Under the pieces are notes generated by a model. That model saw nothing but the letters and a program-made list of their open reading frames with translations. It did no database searches and was not told the DNA's origin. Position numbers and translations under genes: made by a program. Below are positions 37,186 through 45,856 of a stretch of 64,000 bases of DNA, piece after piece (positions within the stretch are counted from its first letter, which is position 1; the number at the start of each line of letters is the position of its first letter). Source of the DNA: Nocardioides rotundus (GTDB lineage: Bacteria; Actinomycetota; Actinomycetes; Propionibacteriales; Nocardioidaceae). Where the stretch lies: the NCBI RefSeq assembly GCF_019931675.1, contig NZ_CP082922.1:2681001-2745000 (forward strand), written 5' to 3'.

Positions 37186-38574
37186 ATGGCCGACCAGCAG
37201 ACCCCCACCGACGACTACGACCACCTCCAGCAGGCCGGCAAGGACCACCTGTGGATGCACTTCGCCCGGCACTCGGGCTTCGCCGACGCCGACATCCCGG
37301 TCATCGTGCGCGGGGAGGGCGCCTACCTCTACGACGCCCAGGGCAAGCGCTACCTCGACGGGCTGGCCGGGCTGTTCGTCAGCCAGCTGGGCCACGGTCG
37401 CGAGGAGCTGGCCGAGGCGGCCGCGCAGCAGGCGCGTGAGCTGGCGTTCATGCCGCTGTGGTCCTACGCCCACCCGCCCGCCATCGAGCTCGCCGAGAAG
37501 GTCGCGTCCCACGCCCCCGGCAGCCTGAACCGGGTCTTCTTCACCAGCGGCGGCGGCGAGGCCGTGGAGACCGCGTGGAAGCTGGCGAAGAACTACTTCA
37601 AGCTCACCGGCAAGCCGATGAAGCACAAGGTGATCAGCCGGGCCATCGCCTACCACGGCACCACCCAGGGCGCGCTGTCGATCACCGGCCTGCCGCTGCT
37701 CAAGCAGCAGTTCGAGCCGCTGGTCCCCTCGACCTTCCGCGCGCCGAACACGAACATGTACCGCGCCCCGGTGCACGCCGACGACCCCGAGGCCTTCGGC
37801 CGGTGGGCGGCCGACCAGATCGCCGTCGCGATCGAGAACGAGGGGCCGGACACCGTCGCCGCGGTCTTCCTCGAGCCGGTGCAGAACGCCGGCGGCTGCT
37901 TCCCGCCGCCCCCGGGCTACTGGCAGCGGGTGCGGGAGATCTGCGACGAGTACGACGTGCTCCTGGTCTCCGACGAGGTCATCTGCGCCTTCGGGCGGCT
38001 GGGCACCATGTTCGGCGCCGAGCGCTTCGACTACGAGCCCGACATGATCACCTGCGCCAAGGGCATCACCTCCGGCTACGCCCCGCTCGGCGCGATGATC
38101 GCCTCGGACCGGTTGATGGAGCCGTTCTTGGAGCCCGGCGCCATGTTCGCCCACGGCTACACCTTCGGCGGCCACCCGGTCTCGACCGCCGTCGCCCTGC
38201 GCAACCTGCAGATCTTCGAGGACGAGAAGGTCCTGGAGAACGTCCGGAGCAACGAGGACGCGTTCCGCGCCACCCTCGAGCGGCTCACCGACCTGCCGAT
38301 CGTCGGCGACGTCCGCGGCGAGGGCTACTTCTACGGCATCGAGCTGGTGAAGGACAAGGCGACCAAGGAGAGCTTCACCGACGAGGAGTGCGAGCGGATC
38401 CTCTACGGCTTCGTGTCCAAGCAGCTCTACGCCGAGGGCCTCTACTGCCGCGCCGACGACCGCGGCGACCCGGTCGTCCAGCTGGCGCCGCCGCTGATCT
38501 GCGACCAGTCCCACTTCGACGAGATCGAGCAGATCATGCGGGTCGTGCTGGAGAAGGCCGGGCAGATGCTCTGA
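37186..38574 (+). CDS. Class III PLP aminotransferase, probable putrescine aminotransferase
   Basis: This 462-residue aminotransferase moves the amino group of an amine such as putrescine to a keto acid. It shows LDGLAGLFVSQLGHGREEL, TSGGGEAVETAWKLAKNY with the phosphate-binding residues, DEVICAFGRLGTMFG, the PLP lysine Lys292 in CAKGITSGYAPLGA, and HGYTFGGHP. Similarity is to the putrescine, GABA or beta-alanine-pyruvate groups; the exact amine is not fixed. Three ATGs in one frame (37168, 37177, 37186) are possible. I prefer 37186 because of the -10 seven bases ahead. A strong hairpin follows the stop. Confidence 0.88.
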   Translation: MADQQTPTDDYDHLQQAGKDHLWMHFARHSGFADADIPVIVRGEGAYLYDAQGKRYLDGLAGLFVSQLGHGREELAEAAAQQARELAFMPLWSYAHPPAIELAEKVASHAPGSLNRVFFTSGGGEAVETAWKLAKNYFKLTGKPMKHKVISRAIAYHGTTQGALSITGLPLLKQQFEPLVPSTFRAPNTNMYRAPVHADDPEAFGRWAADQIAVAIENEGPDTVAAVFLEPVQNAGGCFPPPPGYWQRVREICDEYDVLLVSDEVICAFGRLGTMFGAERFDYEPDMITCAKGITSGYAPLGAMIASDRLMEPFLEPGAMFAHGYTFGGHPVSTAVALRNLQIFEDEKVLENVRSNEDAFRATLERLTDLPIVGDVRGEGYFYGIELVKDKATKESFTDEECERILYGFVSKQLYAEGLYCRADDRGDPVVQLAPPLICDQSHFDEIEQIMRVVLEKAGQML

Positions 38575-38596
38575 CCTCGTCGCCCTGGGGGGAACT

Positions 38597-38635
38597 GTGA
38601 AGCCCCTGAGTCATCTGATGGCTCAGGGGCTTCAC
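38597..38635. terminator. Bidirectional terminator hairpin between the aminotransferase and the amine oxidase
   Basis: GTGAAGCCCCTGAGTCAT (38597-38614) and its 18-base inverted copy (38618-38635) differ at one wobble position and enclose a 3-base loop. The stem extends outward on both sides through GGGGA/TCCCC. Lying in the 83-base gap between convergent genes, it can stop transcription from both. Confidence 0.8.
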
Positions 38636-38657
38636 GGTCCCCGGGGGCGCCGTACCC

Positions 38658-40064
38658 TCACGAGTCGAAGCCCAGGCCCGCGCGGTCCAGGGCACGCAGC
38701 CACAGGGAGCGGCGCCCGCCGTTGCGGTCGGAGCGCTCGAGCTCGCGCCGGGTCAGGTTGATCCCGGCCGCGCGCAGCGGCTCGGGTGGGAACGGCAGCG
38801 GCCGCTCGCGCACCATCCGCAGGCGGGTGCGCTCGGTGTCCTCCCCGTGCAGCAGGTCCAGCACCACGTCGGCGGCGAACCGGGTGGCGGCGACGCCCAG
38901 CCCGGTGAAGCCGAGCGACCAGGCGACCCGGCCGGCCAGCCCGGTGCCGTGGAAGGCGGTGAACCGGGTGCTGGTGTCGATCACCCCGCCCCAGCGGTGG
39001 CTGAAGGCGATCCCCTCCAGCTGCGGGAAGGTCTCCAGGAAGTGCTCCGCCAACCGCAGGTGGGTGCCGCCGTGCTGCTCCAGCACCGGGTCGATCCGGG
39101 AGGCGTAGTGGTAGACGGCGTCGTAGCCGCCCCACACGATCCGGTCGTCGTGGGTGAGGCGGTAGTAGTGGAAGAGGTTCCCCGCGTCGGAGACCCCCTC
39201 CCGGCCGGCCCACCCGACCGCCGCGCGCTGCTCCGAGCTGAGCGGCTCGGTGGCCAGCACGTGGTCGTAGACCGGGACGGTGGCCAGCCGCAGCCGGCGC
39301 AGCAGCGGCGGGAACGCGTTCGTCGCGAGCACCACCCGGCGTGCTCGTATCCGCCCCTGCTCCGTGCGCACCTCGACCCGGTCACCGGAGCGCTCCAGGT
39401 CCAGTGCAGGGGTGTGCTCGTGGATCCGGACGCCGCCGCGCAGGCAGGCCGCGCGCAGTCCCCACGCCAGGCGCGCCGGCTCCACCATCGCGGTGCCGGT
39501 CGCTGAGAACAGACCGGCCAGGTAGGTGGGCGAGTCCACCCGCGCCCGGGTCGCCGCGGCGTCCAGCAGCTCCACGGGCTCGCCCGCGGCCGTGAGGTCG
39601 GCGTGCACGTCGGCCAGCGCCTCCGCCTCGTGCGGCCGCGTCGCCACGGTCAGCTCCCCGGTGTCCTCCCAGCCGCAGTCGATCCGATGACGGCGTACGT
39701 CGGCCTCCATCGCCGCCAGGTTCGCCGCCCCGAGGCGGTCGAGCAGGTCGAGCTCCTCGGGCCAGCGGGCCAGGCCGTTGGCGCGGCCGTGGGTGAGGCT
39801 GGCGGAGGCGAAGCCGCCGTTGCGGCCGCTGGCCTGGTCGCCGCAGCGACCGGCGTCCACGAGGAGCACCGACTCACCGGGGTAGCGGTCCAGGGACCGC
39901 AGCGCCGCCCACAGGCCGGCGTACCCACCCCCGACGACGACCAGGTCGGCCTCGGCCTCACCGGTCAGGGGCGGCTCGGGCTCGGGCGCGGAGGGATCGT
40001 CGAGCCACAGCGTCTTCGGGCGGGCGCCCGCGAGAGCGGCCCGGGCGGCACGCTCAGACAGCAC
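38658..40064 (-). CDS. FAD-dependent amine oxidoreductase (DAO family)
   Basis: The 468-residue protein has the FAD-binding VVVGGGYAGLWAALRSL (about 42-58) and DAGRCGDQASGRNGGFASAS, the DadA/PuuB-type fingerprint with SGRNGG. The C-terminal GVIDTSTRFTAFHG and GFTGLGVAATRFAAD close the flavin site. The N-terminal 35 residues form an extension. Placed at the end of a polyamine transporter operon, it may oxidise an amine such as gamma-glutamylputrescine or the polyamine itself to an aldehyde. No glutamylpolyamine synthetase (puuA) is present here, so the substrate is open. Its GTG start overlaps potC by 11 bases. Confidence 0.82.
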   Translation of the reverse strand: MLSERAARAALAGARPKTLWLDDPSAPEPEPPLTGEAEADLVVVGGGYAGLWAALRSLDRYPGESVLLVDAGRCGDQASGRNGGFASASLTHGRANGLARWPEELDLLDRLGAANLAAMEADVRRHRIDCGWEDTGELTVATRPHEAEALADVHADLTAAGEPVELLDAAATRARVDSPTYLAGLFSATGTAMVEPARLAWGLRAACLRGGVRIHEHTPALDLERSGDRVEVRTEQGRIRARRVVLATNAFPPLLRRLRLATVPVYDHVLATEPLSSEQRAAVGWAGREGVSDAGNLFHYYRLTHDDRIVWGGYDAVYHYASRIDPVLEQHGGTHLRLAEHFLETFPQLEGIAFSHRWGGVIDTSTRFTAFHGTGLAGRVAWSLGFTGLGVAATRFAADVVLDLLHGEDTERTRLRMVRERPLPFPPEPLRAAGINLTRRELERSDRNGGRRSLWLRALDRAGLGFDS

Positions 40065-40875
40065 GGCGGCGGCTGCGGGCGCGCAGCTCCCCCATCAGCA
40101 CGATCGCCACCGAGATCACCAGCATCACCGTGCCCACCACGTTGATCTGCATCGGCACCGTCCGGCGCGCGACGCCCCAGACGTACATCGGGAACGTGGT
40201 GGTGTTGCCGGCGTTGAGGTTGGTGATGATGAAGTCGTCGAAGGACAGGGAGAACGCCAGCAGCGCCGCGCCCAGGATGCCCGGGAACACCAGCGGGAAG
40301 GTGACCCGCCAGAAGGTCTGGGCCGGCGTGGCGTAGAGGTCCATCGCCGCCTGCTCCAGGTTGTCGTCCATGCCCGCCAGCCGCGCGCGCACCGTGACGA
40401 CCACGAAGGACAGGCAGAAGGTGACGTGCGCGATCAGGATGGTCCAGAAGCCCAGCTGCCCGGCGAAGCCGGCGGCCACGAACAGCGCCAGCAGCGAGGA
40501 GCCCATGACGATCTCCGGGGAGGCCATCGGCAGGAAGATCAGCAGGTTGGTCGCCGATCGCCCCGCGAAGCGGTGTCGCACCAGCGCGAAGGCCATCAGC
40601 GTGCCGAGGACGGTGGCGATGAGGGTGGACAGGCCGCCGATCTCCAGGCTCCGCACGACGGCCTGGCACATCGAGGGGTCGGCACAGGGGTTGAGCCAGT
40701 TGTCGAGGGTGAACGCGTTGAACTCGTAGATCTTCGTCTGCTCGCTGGGGAGCTTGTTGAAGCTCATCAGCACGACCACGAAGATCGGCAGGAAGGTGTA
40801 GAGCAGCACCCCCAGGCCGAGGAGGAGCACGACGTGCTCCCGCAGCCAGGACGTCCCGCCACGCGACGCGCTCAC
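40054..40875 (-). CDS. potC: Polyamine ABC transporter permease (PotC-type)
   Basis: The 273-residue protein has six predicted membrane segments and the ABC permease loop AAMDLYATPAQTFWRVTFPLVFP, which contacts the ATPase. The order potD-potA-potB-potC and similarity to the spermidine/putrescine permeases support the call. The GTG start overlaps the potB stop by four bases (GTGA), and its end overlaps the amine oxidase start by 11, so the whole unit is one transcript. Confidence 0.9.
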   Translation of the reverse strand: MSASRGGTSWLREHVVLLLGLGVLLYTFLPIFVVVLMSFNKLPSEQTKIYEFNAFTLDNWLNPCADPSMCQAVVRSLEIGGLSTLIATVLGTLMAFALVRHRFAGRSATNLLIFLPMASPEIVMGSSLLALFVAAGFAGQLGFWTILIAHVTFCLSFVVVTVRARLAGMDDNLEQAAMDLYATPAQTFWRVTFPLVFPGILGAALLAFSLSFDDFIITNLNAGNTTTFPMYVWGVARRTVPMQINVVGTVMLVISVAIVLMGELRARSRRRAV

Positions 40876-41732
40876 AGCAGCTCCTCCGTCCCCGCCCGGC
40901 GGACGTAGACCATCACCATGCCCACGATCAGCACCATCAGCAGCACCGACAGGGCACTGGCCGCCGGGTAGTCGTTGGCGTCGGTGAACAGGCTCTGGAT
41001 GACCGAGCCGATCATCCGGGTGTTGGTGCTGCCCAGCAGCTCGGCGTTGATGTAGTCGCCGACCGCGGGGATGAAGGTCAGCAGCGACCCGGAGACCACC
41101 CCGGGCAGGGACAGCGGCCAGGTGACCTTGAAGAACCCCACCACAGGGTTGGCGTAGAGGTCGCGGGAGGCCTCGATCAGCCGGTAGTCGATCTTGTCCA
41201 GGCTGGCGAACAGCGGCAGCACCATGAACGGCAGGAAGTTGTAGGTCAGGCCGGCGATCACCGCGACCGGGGTGTAGAGCAGCCGGCCGTCCGTGCCGAG
41301 GATCTGGAGGGTCTGCAGTGCCTGGACGATCCAGCCGTCGTCGGCCAGCAGCAGCTTCCAGGACAGGGTGCGCACCAGGAAGCTGGTGAAGAAGGGCGCG
41401 ATCACCAGCACGAGCAGCAGGTTCTTCCACCGGCCGGCCTTGAAGGCGATCGCGTAGGCGAGCACGTAGCCGAGGAGCAGGCACAGGACGGTGGCGATGG
41501 CGCCGTACGCCAGCGACCGCAGCAGTGGCTGCCAGTAGTCGGCGACCGCGTCCACGTAGTTCTGCCAGTGGTAGGTCATCTGGTAGCCGCGGAAGTCCGA
41601 GCCCGCGGGGTCGTAGAGGCTGGCCGCCACCAGCGAGTAGAAGGGGACGACGAAGAACACCAGCAGCCAGACCGCCGCCGGGATCAGCAGCAGGTATCCG
41701 GTGCGCGCGCGCCGTCGGGTCGTCTCGGCCAT
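40872..41732 (-). CDS. potB: Polyamine ABC transporter permease (PotB-type)
   Basis: The 286-residue permease has an N-terminal membrane anchor (RTGYLLLIPAAVWLLVFFVV) and a further five predicted spans, with the ATPase-contact loop EASRDLYANPVVGFFKVTWP. It forms the heterodimeric channel with PotC. The ATG at 41732 follows the potA stop by four bases, so translation is probably coupled. Confidence 0.9.
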   Translation of the reverse strand: MAETTRRRARTGYLLLIPAAVWLLVFFVVPFYSLVAASLYDPAGSDFRGYQMTYHWQNYVDAVADYWQPLLRSLAYGAIATVLCLLLGYVLAYAIAFKAGRWKNLLLVLVIAPFFTSFLVRTLSWKLLLADDGWIVQALQTLQILGTDGRLLYTPVAVIAGLTYNFLPFMVLPLFASLDKIDYRLIEASRDLYANPVVGFFKVTWPLSLPGVVSGSLLTFIPAVGDYINAELLGSTNTRMIGSVIQSLFTDANDYPAASALSVLLMVLIVGMVMVYVRRAGTEELL

Positions 41733-41736
41733 CGGC

Positions 41737-42900
41737 TCAGGCGCCCTCGAGCTGGGAGCCGGCGCGGGAGTCCTGGGAGCTGTCGAGCAGGAAGGCGTAC
41801 TCCGGGCGCCAGGAGAGCTCCACCCGGTCCCCGACCGCGAAGATCCGCCGCCGGCCGGTGTTCTGCTCGAAGACCTGCAGCTCCTGGCCCCATGGCATGC
41901 GGACGAGGTACTGCGTGGAGACGCCCACGAACGAGACGTCGGTGACCACCCCACCGGGGACGGTGTTGCCGGGCGCGTCCAGCGCCTCGCCCTCGTCGCC
42001 GATCAGCACCTTCTCCGGCCGGATGCCGATCCACCCGCGGTCGCCGTCCGTGTGCGAGCGGGACGCGGGGATGGAGACGTCGATGCCGTGCATGTCCACC
42101 GTCACGGTGTCGCCGGAGCGCGATCGCACGGTGCCCTCGATCAGGTTGGACTGGCCCAGGAAGTTGGCGACGAACGTGGTGCGGGGGTTCTCGTAGAGCT
42201 CGGCCGGGGCGCCCATCTGCTCGATCACGCCGGCATTCATCACCGCGACGGTGTCGGCCATCGTCATGGCCTCCTCCTGGTCGTGGGTGACGTGGATGAA
42301 GGTGAGCCCCACCTCGGTCTGGATCCGCTTCAGCTCGATCTGCATCTGCCGGCGCAGCTTGAGGTCCAGCGCCCCCAGCGGCTCGTCGAGCAGCAGCACC
42401 TGGGGCCGGTTGATGAGCGCTCGCGCCAGCGCCACCCGCTGCTGCTGGCCGCCGGAGAGCTGGGCGGGCTTCTTGCGGGCCTGGCTCTCCAGCTCCACCA
42501 GCTCCAACATCGACTCGACCGCGGCGTCGACGTCGGCGGCCTTGCGGCGACGCAGCCCGAAGGCGACGTTCTCGAAGATGTCCAGGTGGGGGAAGAGCGC
42601 GTAGTTCTGGAAGACCGTGTTGACCGGGCGCCGGTAGGGCTTGGCCCAGGTGATGTCCTCCCCACCGAGGGTGATCGTGCCCGAAGTCGGCGTCTCCAGC
42701 CCCGCGACCATCCGCAGCGTGGTGGTCTTGCCGCAGCCCGAGGGGCCGAGCAGGGCGAAGAACGAGCCGGAGGGCACGTCGAGGTCCAGGGAGCGTACGG
42801 CGATGAAGCCGCCGAACTCCTTGGTCAGCTCGCGCAGCCCCAGGCCCGCTCCCGTGGCCTCGGCCGTCGCGTCATGGGTCTCCTCAACCGCTCTGGACAT
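41737..42900 (-). CDS. potA: Polyamine ABC transporter ATPase (PotA-type)
   Basis: The 387-residue ATPase powers polyamine import. Walker A GPSGCGKT is at 52-59, the signature [15 protein letters not shown] near 150, Walker [12 protein letters not shown] and the switch histidine in HVTHDQEEA. The C-terminal third (about 260-387) is a TOBE-type regulatory domain. Its start overlaps the potD end by 17 bases, with no strong ribosome site of its own. Confidence 0.92.
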   Translation of the reverse strand: MSRAVEETHDATAEATGAGLGLRELTKEFGGFIAVRSLDLDVPSGSFFALLGPSGCGKTTTLRMVAGLETPTSGTITLGGEDITWAKPYRRPVNTVFQNYALFPHLDIFENVAFGLRRRKAADVDAAVESMLELVELESQARKKPAQLSGGQQQRVALARALINRPQVLLLDEPLGALDLKLRRQMQIELKRIQTEVGLTFIHVTHDQEEAMTMADTVAVMNAGVIEQMGAPAELYENPRTTFVANFLGQSNLIEGTVRSRSGDTVTVDMHGIDVSIPASRSHTDGDRGWIGIRPEKVLIGDEGEALDAPGNTVPGGVVTDVSFVGVSTQYLVRMPWGQELQVFEQNTGRRRIFAVGDRVELSWRPEYAFLLDSSQDSRAGSQLEGA

Positions 42901-44053
42901 CGGACCAGTCCCTTTCGTAGGCGGTGGTCTGCCGGTCGTCGAGGGCCATGAACCCGAAGGAGGTGCTCAGCAGCTCGTCGTCGGGGAAGATCAGCGGGCT
43001 CTCGGCGGCGGTGGGGTCGAGGTCCTGCATCACCTCGCGGGCGCCCTTGACCGGACAGATGTAGTAGTTCCAGGCCGCCAGCTTCGCCGCGACCTCGGGG
43101 TCGTAGTAGTAGTTCATCCACTTCTCGGCGTTGGCCTGGTGGGTGGCGAGGTTCGGCACGATCATGTTGTCCGACCACAGGGAGACCCCCTCGTCGGGGA
43201 AGACCCACTTGATGTCGGGGTTCTCCAGCTGGGTGACGATCGTGTCGCCCGACCACGCCTCACAGGCCGCGGTGTTCCCCGACGCCAGGTCGTTGAGGTA
43301 GTCGTTGCCGTTGAACGCGCGCACCTGGCCGTCGGAGACCGCCTTGCGCAGCCGCTCCAGCGCCGTCTGCCACTGGTCGTCGGTGAAGTCCTCGGGATCG
43401 GCGTCGACGACCTTGAGCATGAACGCCATGGTGTCGCGCATCTCGGTCAGCAGCGTGACCTTGCCCTTGAGGTCGGGCCGCTCGAGCAGCTCGGCGAAGC
43501 TGGAGACCTCGCCGGTGACCTTGGAGTTGTAGGCGATGCCGGTCAGGCCGCTCTGCCACGGCACGTGGAAGCGGTCCTGGGGATCCCACGCGGGCGCGCG
43601 CAGCGAGTCGATCAGGTTCTCCCGGACGTTCGGCAGCGCCCCGGTGTCCAACGGCTGGATCCAGCCCAGGTCGATCATCCGCGCGGCCATCCAGTCGGTG
43701 AGCACCATGATGTCGCGGTTCACCGACTGGCAGGTGGCCAGCTGGTTCTTCACCTTGGCGTAGAACTCCTGGTTGTCGTTCACGTCGTCGGTGTAGTCCA
43801 CCGAGATCCCCGTCTGCCGCTGAAAGACCTGGAACGTGGAGTCCCGCTGCTTGCGCGGGTCGATGTAGGCTGGCCAGTTGCTCACGACCAGCCGCGCGTC
43901 CCGGTCCGAGACGTCGCGGGCCCGGCAGCGGGCCGGGTCCTGCTGGGCCCCGGGCACGTCGAAGAACGGCAGCCGCAGCGACGCCAGGCTGGCGCCGGCG
44001 AAGCCGACGGCTCCGGCGCCGCGTAGCACGTTGCGGCGTGTCAGGCTCGCCAT
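42884..44053 (-). CDS. potD: Polyamine-binding extracellular protein, Tat-exported
   Basis: The 389-residue solute-binding protein begins MASLTRRNVLRGAGAVGFAG, a twin-arginine (Tat) signal. No lipobox cysteine lies in the expected place, so anchoring is unclear. The mature part has the PotD/PotF fold with VVSNWPAYIDP near 70, DIMVLTDWMAARM near 127 and VPWQSGLTGIAYN near 180. It delivers spermidine or putrescine to PotBC. GGGAGGGAG lies 6 bases before the ATG. It diverges from the Lrp regulator across a palindrome-rich gap. Confidence 0.9.
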   Translation of the reverse strand: MASLTRRNVLRGAGAVGFAGASLASLRLPFFDVPGAQQDPARCRARDVSDRDARLVVSNWPAYIDPRKQRDSTFQVFQRQTGISVDYTDDVNDNQEFYAKVKNQLATCQSVNRDIMVLTDWMAARMIDLGWIQPLDTGALPNVRENLIDSLRAPAWDPQDRFHVPWQSGLTGIAYNSKVTGEVSSFAELLERPDLKGKVTLLTEMRDTMAFMLKVVDADPEDFTDDQWQTALERLRKAVSDGQVRAFNGNDYLNDLASGNTAACEAWSGDTIVTQLENPDIKWVFPDEGVSLWSDNMIVPNLATHQANAEKWMNYYYDPEVAAKLAAWNYYICPVKGAREVMQDLDPTAAESPLIFPDDELLSTSFGFMALDDRQTTAYERDWSDVQSG

Positions 44054-44089
44054 CCTTGCTCCCTCCCGGCGAAAGGTGTTCGGATCCTG

Positions 44090-44127
44090 CCATGCACCCA
44101 GGCATGGGGCAAGGAATTCGTTGAATT
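44090..44127. promoter_or_regulatory. Two palindromes in the potD-lrp divergent gap
   Basis: CCATGC-acccag-GCATGG at 44090-44107 is a perfect 6-base inverted repeat. AATTC-gtt-GAATT at 44115-44127 is a second, A+T-rich one, unusual in this genome. Both lie between potD and the Lrp gene. The second resembles Lrp-family sites in being short, palindromic and A+T-rich. Binding by the adjacent regulator is inferred. Confidence 0.5.
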
Positions 44128-44185
44128 TCTCGCTTCCGGCGACGGATCCGCGACTCTCTCCCGATTCTGTGACACGATTCCGGCC

Positions 44186-44650
44186 ATGGGCAAGAGGTCT
44201 CCGGTCGCGCTCGACGACGTCTCCAAGGGCATCATCGAGCAGCTGCAACAAGACGGCCGGCGCTCCTACGCCGCGATCGGGAAGGTCGTCGGGCTCTCGG
44301 AGGCGGCTGTGCGCCAGCGGGTGCAGCGGCTGGTGGACGCGGGCGTGATGCAGGTCGTCGCGGTCACCGACCCGATGCAGCTGGGCTTCGACCGCCAGGC
44401 GATGATCGGCGTCACCGTGCGCGGTGCGCTGCAGACCGTGGCCGACCAGCTGGCCGCGCTGGACGAGGTCGACTACGTGGTCATCACCACGGGCAAGTAC
44501 GACCTGCTCGTCGAGGCGGTCGTGGAGAACGAGGACGACCTGCTGGAGCTCCTGGAGAGCCGGATCCGCAGCATCGACGGGGTGGAGTCCACCGAGACGT
44601 TCATGTACCTGCGCCTGGTCAAGCAGACCTACTCGTGGGGCGTGCGCTGA
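44186..44650 (+). CDS. Lrp/AsnC-family regulator of the polyamine unit
   Basis: The 154-residue protein has the AsnC-type helix-turn-helix (about 10-58; DGRRSYAAIGKVVGLSEAAVRQRVQRLVDAG) and the C-terminal RAM ligand-binding domain (about 70-150; VTTGKYDLLVEAVV). Family members sense amino acids or amines. Divergent from potDABC-amine oxidase, it is the obvious regulator. CACGAT at 44173-44178 is 7 bases before the ATG, so the message is probably leaderless. Its last 32 bases overlap the convergent glycosyltransferase. Confidence 0.88.
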   Translation: MGKRSPVALDDVSKGIIEQLQQDGRRSYAAIGKVVGLSEAAVRQRVQRLVDAGVMQVVAVTDPMQLGFDRQAMIGVTVRGALQTVADQLAALDEVDYVVITTGKYDLLVEAVVENEDDLLELLESRIRSIDGVESTETFMYLRLVKQTYSWGVR

Positions 44651-45749
44651 GGCCCGCGGCATGCTCGTAGTGCGCCACCAGCGCCCCGTTCACCGCCTGC
44701 CACGAGCGCTCGGCGACGCTGGGGCGGGCGTGCTGAGCCAGGGCGGTACGGCGCAGCGGCTCACGTCGCAGCCGGTCGACCGCGGCCGCCAGCGCATGCC
44801 CGTCCCCCGCGGGGTAGAGCAGCCCGTTGCGCTCGGGCTCGACCAGGTCCAGCGGTCCCCCGCTGGCCGGCGCCACGACCGGGACGCCCGAGGCCAGCGC
44901 CTCCTGCGCTGACTGGCAGAAGGTCTCGTGCCGCCCGGTGTGGGCGAAGACGTCCAGGGAGGCGTACGCCGCTGCGAGCTGCTCGCCGTGCAGGACGCCC
45001 AGGAACCGGGCTCGCGGCAGGTGCTTGCGCAGCCGCGGCTCCTCGGGACCGCCCCCCACGATCACCAGGCGCACGCCGGTCAGGTCGTGCACGTGCCGGA
45101 GCAGGTGCAGCTCCTTCTCCGGCGCCAGCCGGCCGACGTACCCCACCAGCAGCTCGCCCTCGGGCGCGAGCGTCTCGCGCAGCCGGTCGTTGGCCTTCGA
45201 GGGGTCGAAGAGCTCCTGGTCCACGCCGCGCGGCCACAGGGCGACGTTGCGCACGCCCAGTGCCCGCAGCTGGGTGACGCTGGCGCGCGACGGCGCGAGC
45301 GTGGTGGTCACGCCGTCGTGGACGCGGCGGGTGAGGCGCACCATCGCCGGCGCCCCACCGGGGATCTGGTAGCGATCGGCGAACCCGACCAGGTCGGTCT
45401 GGTAGATCGCCACCGTGGGGATCCCCAGCCCCTGGGCGGTCCGCGCTGCCTGGTAGCCCAGGGTGGCGGGGCTGGCCAGGTGCACGACGTCGGGCTGGAA
45501 GCGCTCCATCACCGCGCGCAGCCGACGGCGCGTCTCCAGGCCCAGCCGGAAGTCGTGGTAGAACGGCAGGCTCGCTCCGCGGGCCCGGGTCACGGGGAAC
45601 CCCGCGTAGCTGTCCGGGCCGGTGGGTGCCACCAGCTCGGCCCGATGTCCCTCGGCGGCCAGGTGCTCCAGCACCCGGCGCACCGAGTTGGTGACCCCGT
45701 TGACCTGGGGCAGGAACGACTCGGCGACCACAAGCACTCGCAGGCTCAT
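44619..45749 (-). CDS. GT4-family glycosyltransferase, probable phosphatidylinositol or lipid mannosyltransferase
   Basis: The 376-residue protein has the GT-B fold of GT4 enzymes. VAESFLPQVNGVTNSVRRVL opens the N-terminal Rossmann domain, VGYVGRLAPEKELHLL is the donor-domain start, and GRHETFCQSAQEALASGVPVV holds the E-x7-E donor-binding pair. Resemblance is to the mannosyltransferases of the PimB/MgtA group, which build glycolipids in actinobacteria, with GDP-mannose as likely donor. Specificity is not proven. GAAGGG lies 7 bases before the ATG. It runs on to overlap the Lrp gene by 32 bases on the opposite strand. Confidence 0.82.
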   Translation of the reverse strand: MSLRVLVVAESFLPQVNGVTNSVRRVLEHLAAEGHRAELVAPTGPDSYAGFPVTRARGASLPFYHDFRLGLETRRRLRAVMERFQPDVVHLASPATLGYQAARTAQGLGIPTVAIYQTDLVGFADRYQIPGGAPAMVRLTRRVHDGVTTTLAPSRASVTQLRALGVRNVALWPRGVDQELFDPSKANDRLRETLAPEGELLVGYVGRLAPEKELHLLRHVHDLTGVRLVIVGGGPEEPRLRKHLPRARFLGVLHGEQLAAAYASLDVFAHTGRHETFCQSAQEALASGVPVVAPASGGPLDLVEPERNGLLYPAGDGHALAAAVDRLRREPLRRTALAQHARPSVAERSWQAVNGALVAHYEHAAGLSARPTSRSA

Positions 45750-45856
45750 CGCGCATCCCTTCAGTGGAAGGTCCGACACAGCGGACGCTAGGGATCGCGG
45801 GACAACGAGCGGCCCCGGTCAGGGTGGCCGTCAGGTGAATGTCCGCCGAAGGAACC

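Noticed and set aside
40054..40064. Frameshift between potC and the amine oxidase
   Set aside because: The 11-base overlap is an ordinary gene overlap; both proteins have complete ends and their own start and stop codons.
45750..45856. Extra gene or regulatory RNA between the glycosyltransferase and rlmN
   Set aside because: The gap has only a short GTCCG/CGGAC hairpin and no frame with a start and ribosome site. I see nothing further in it.
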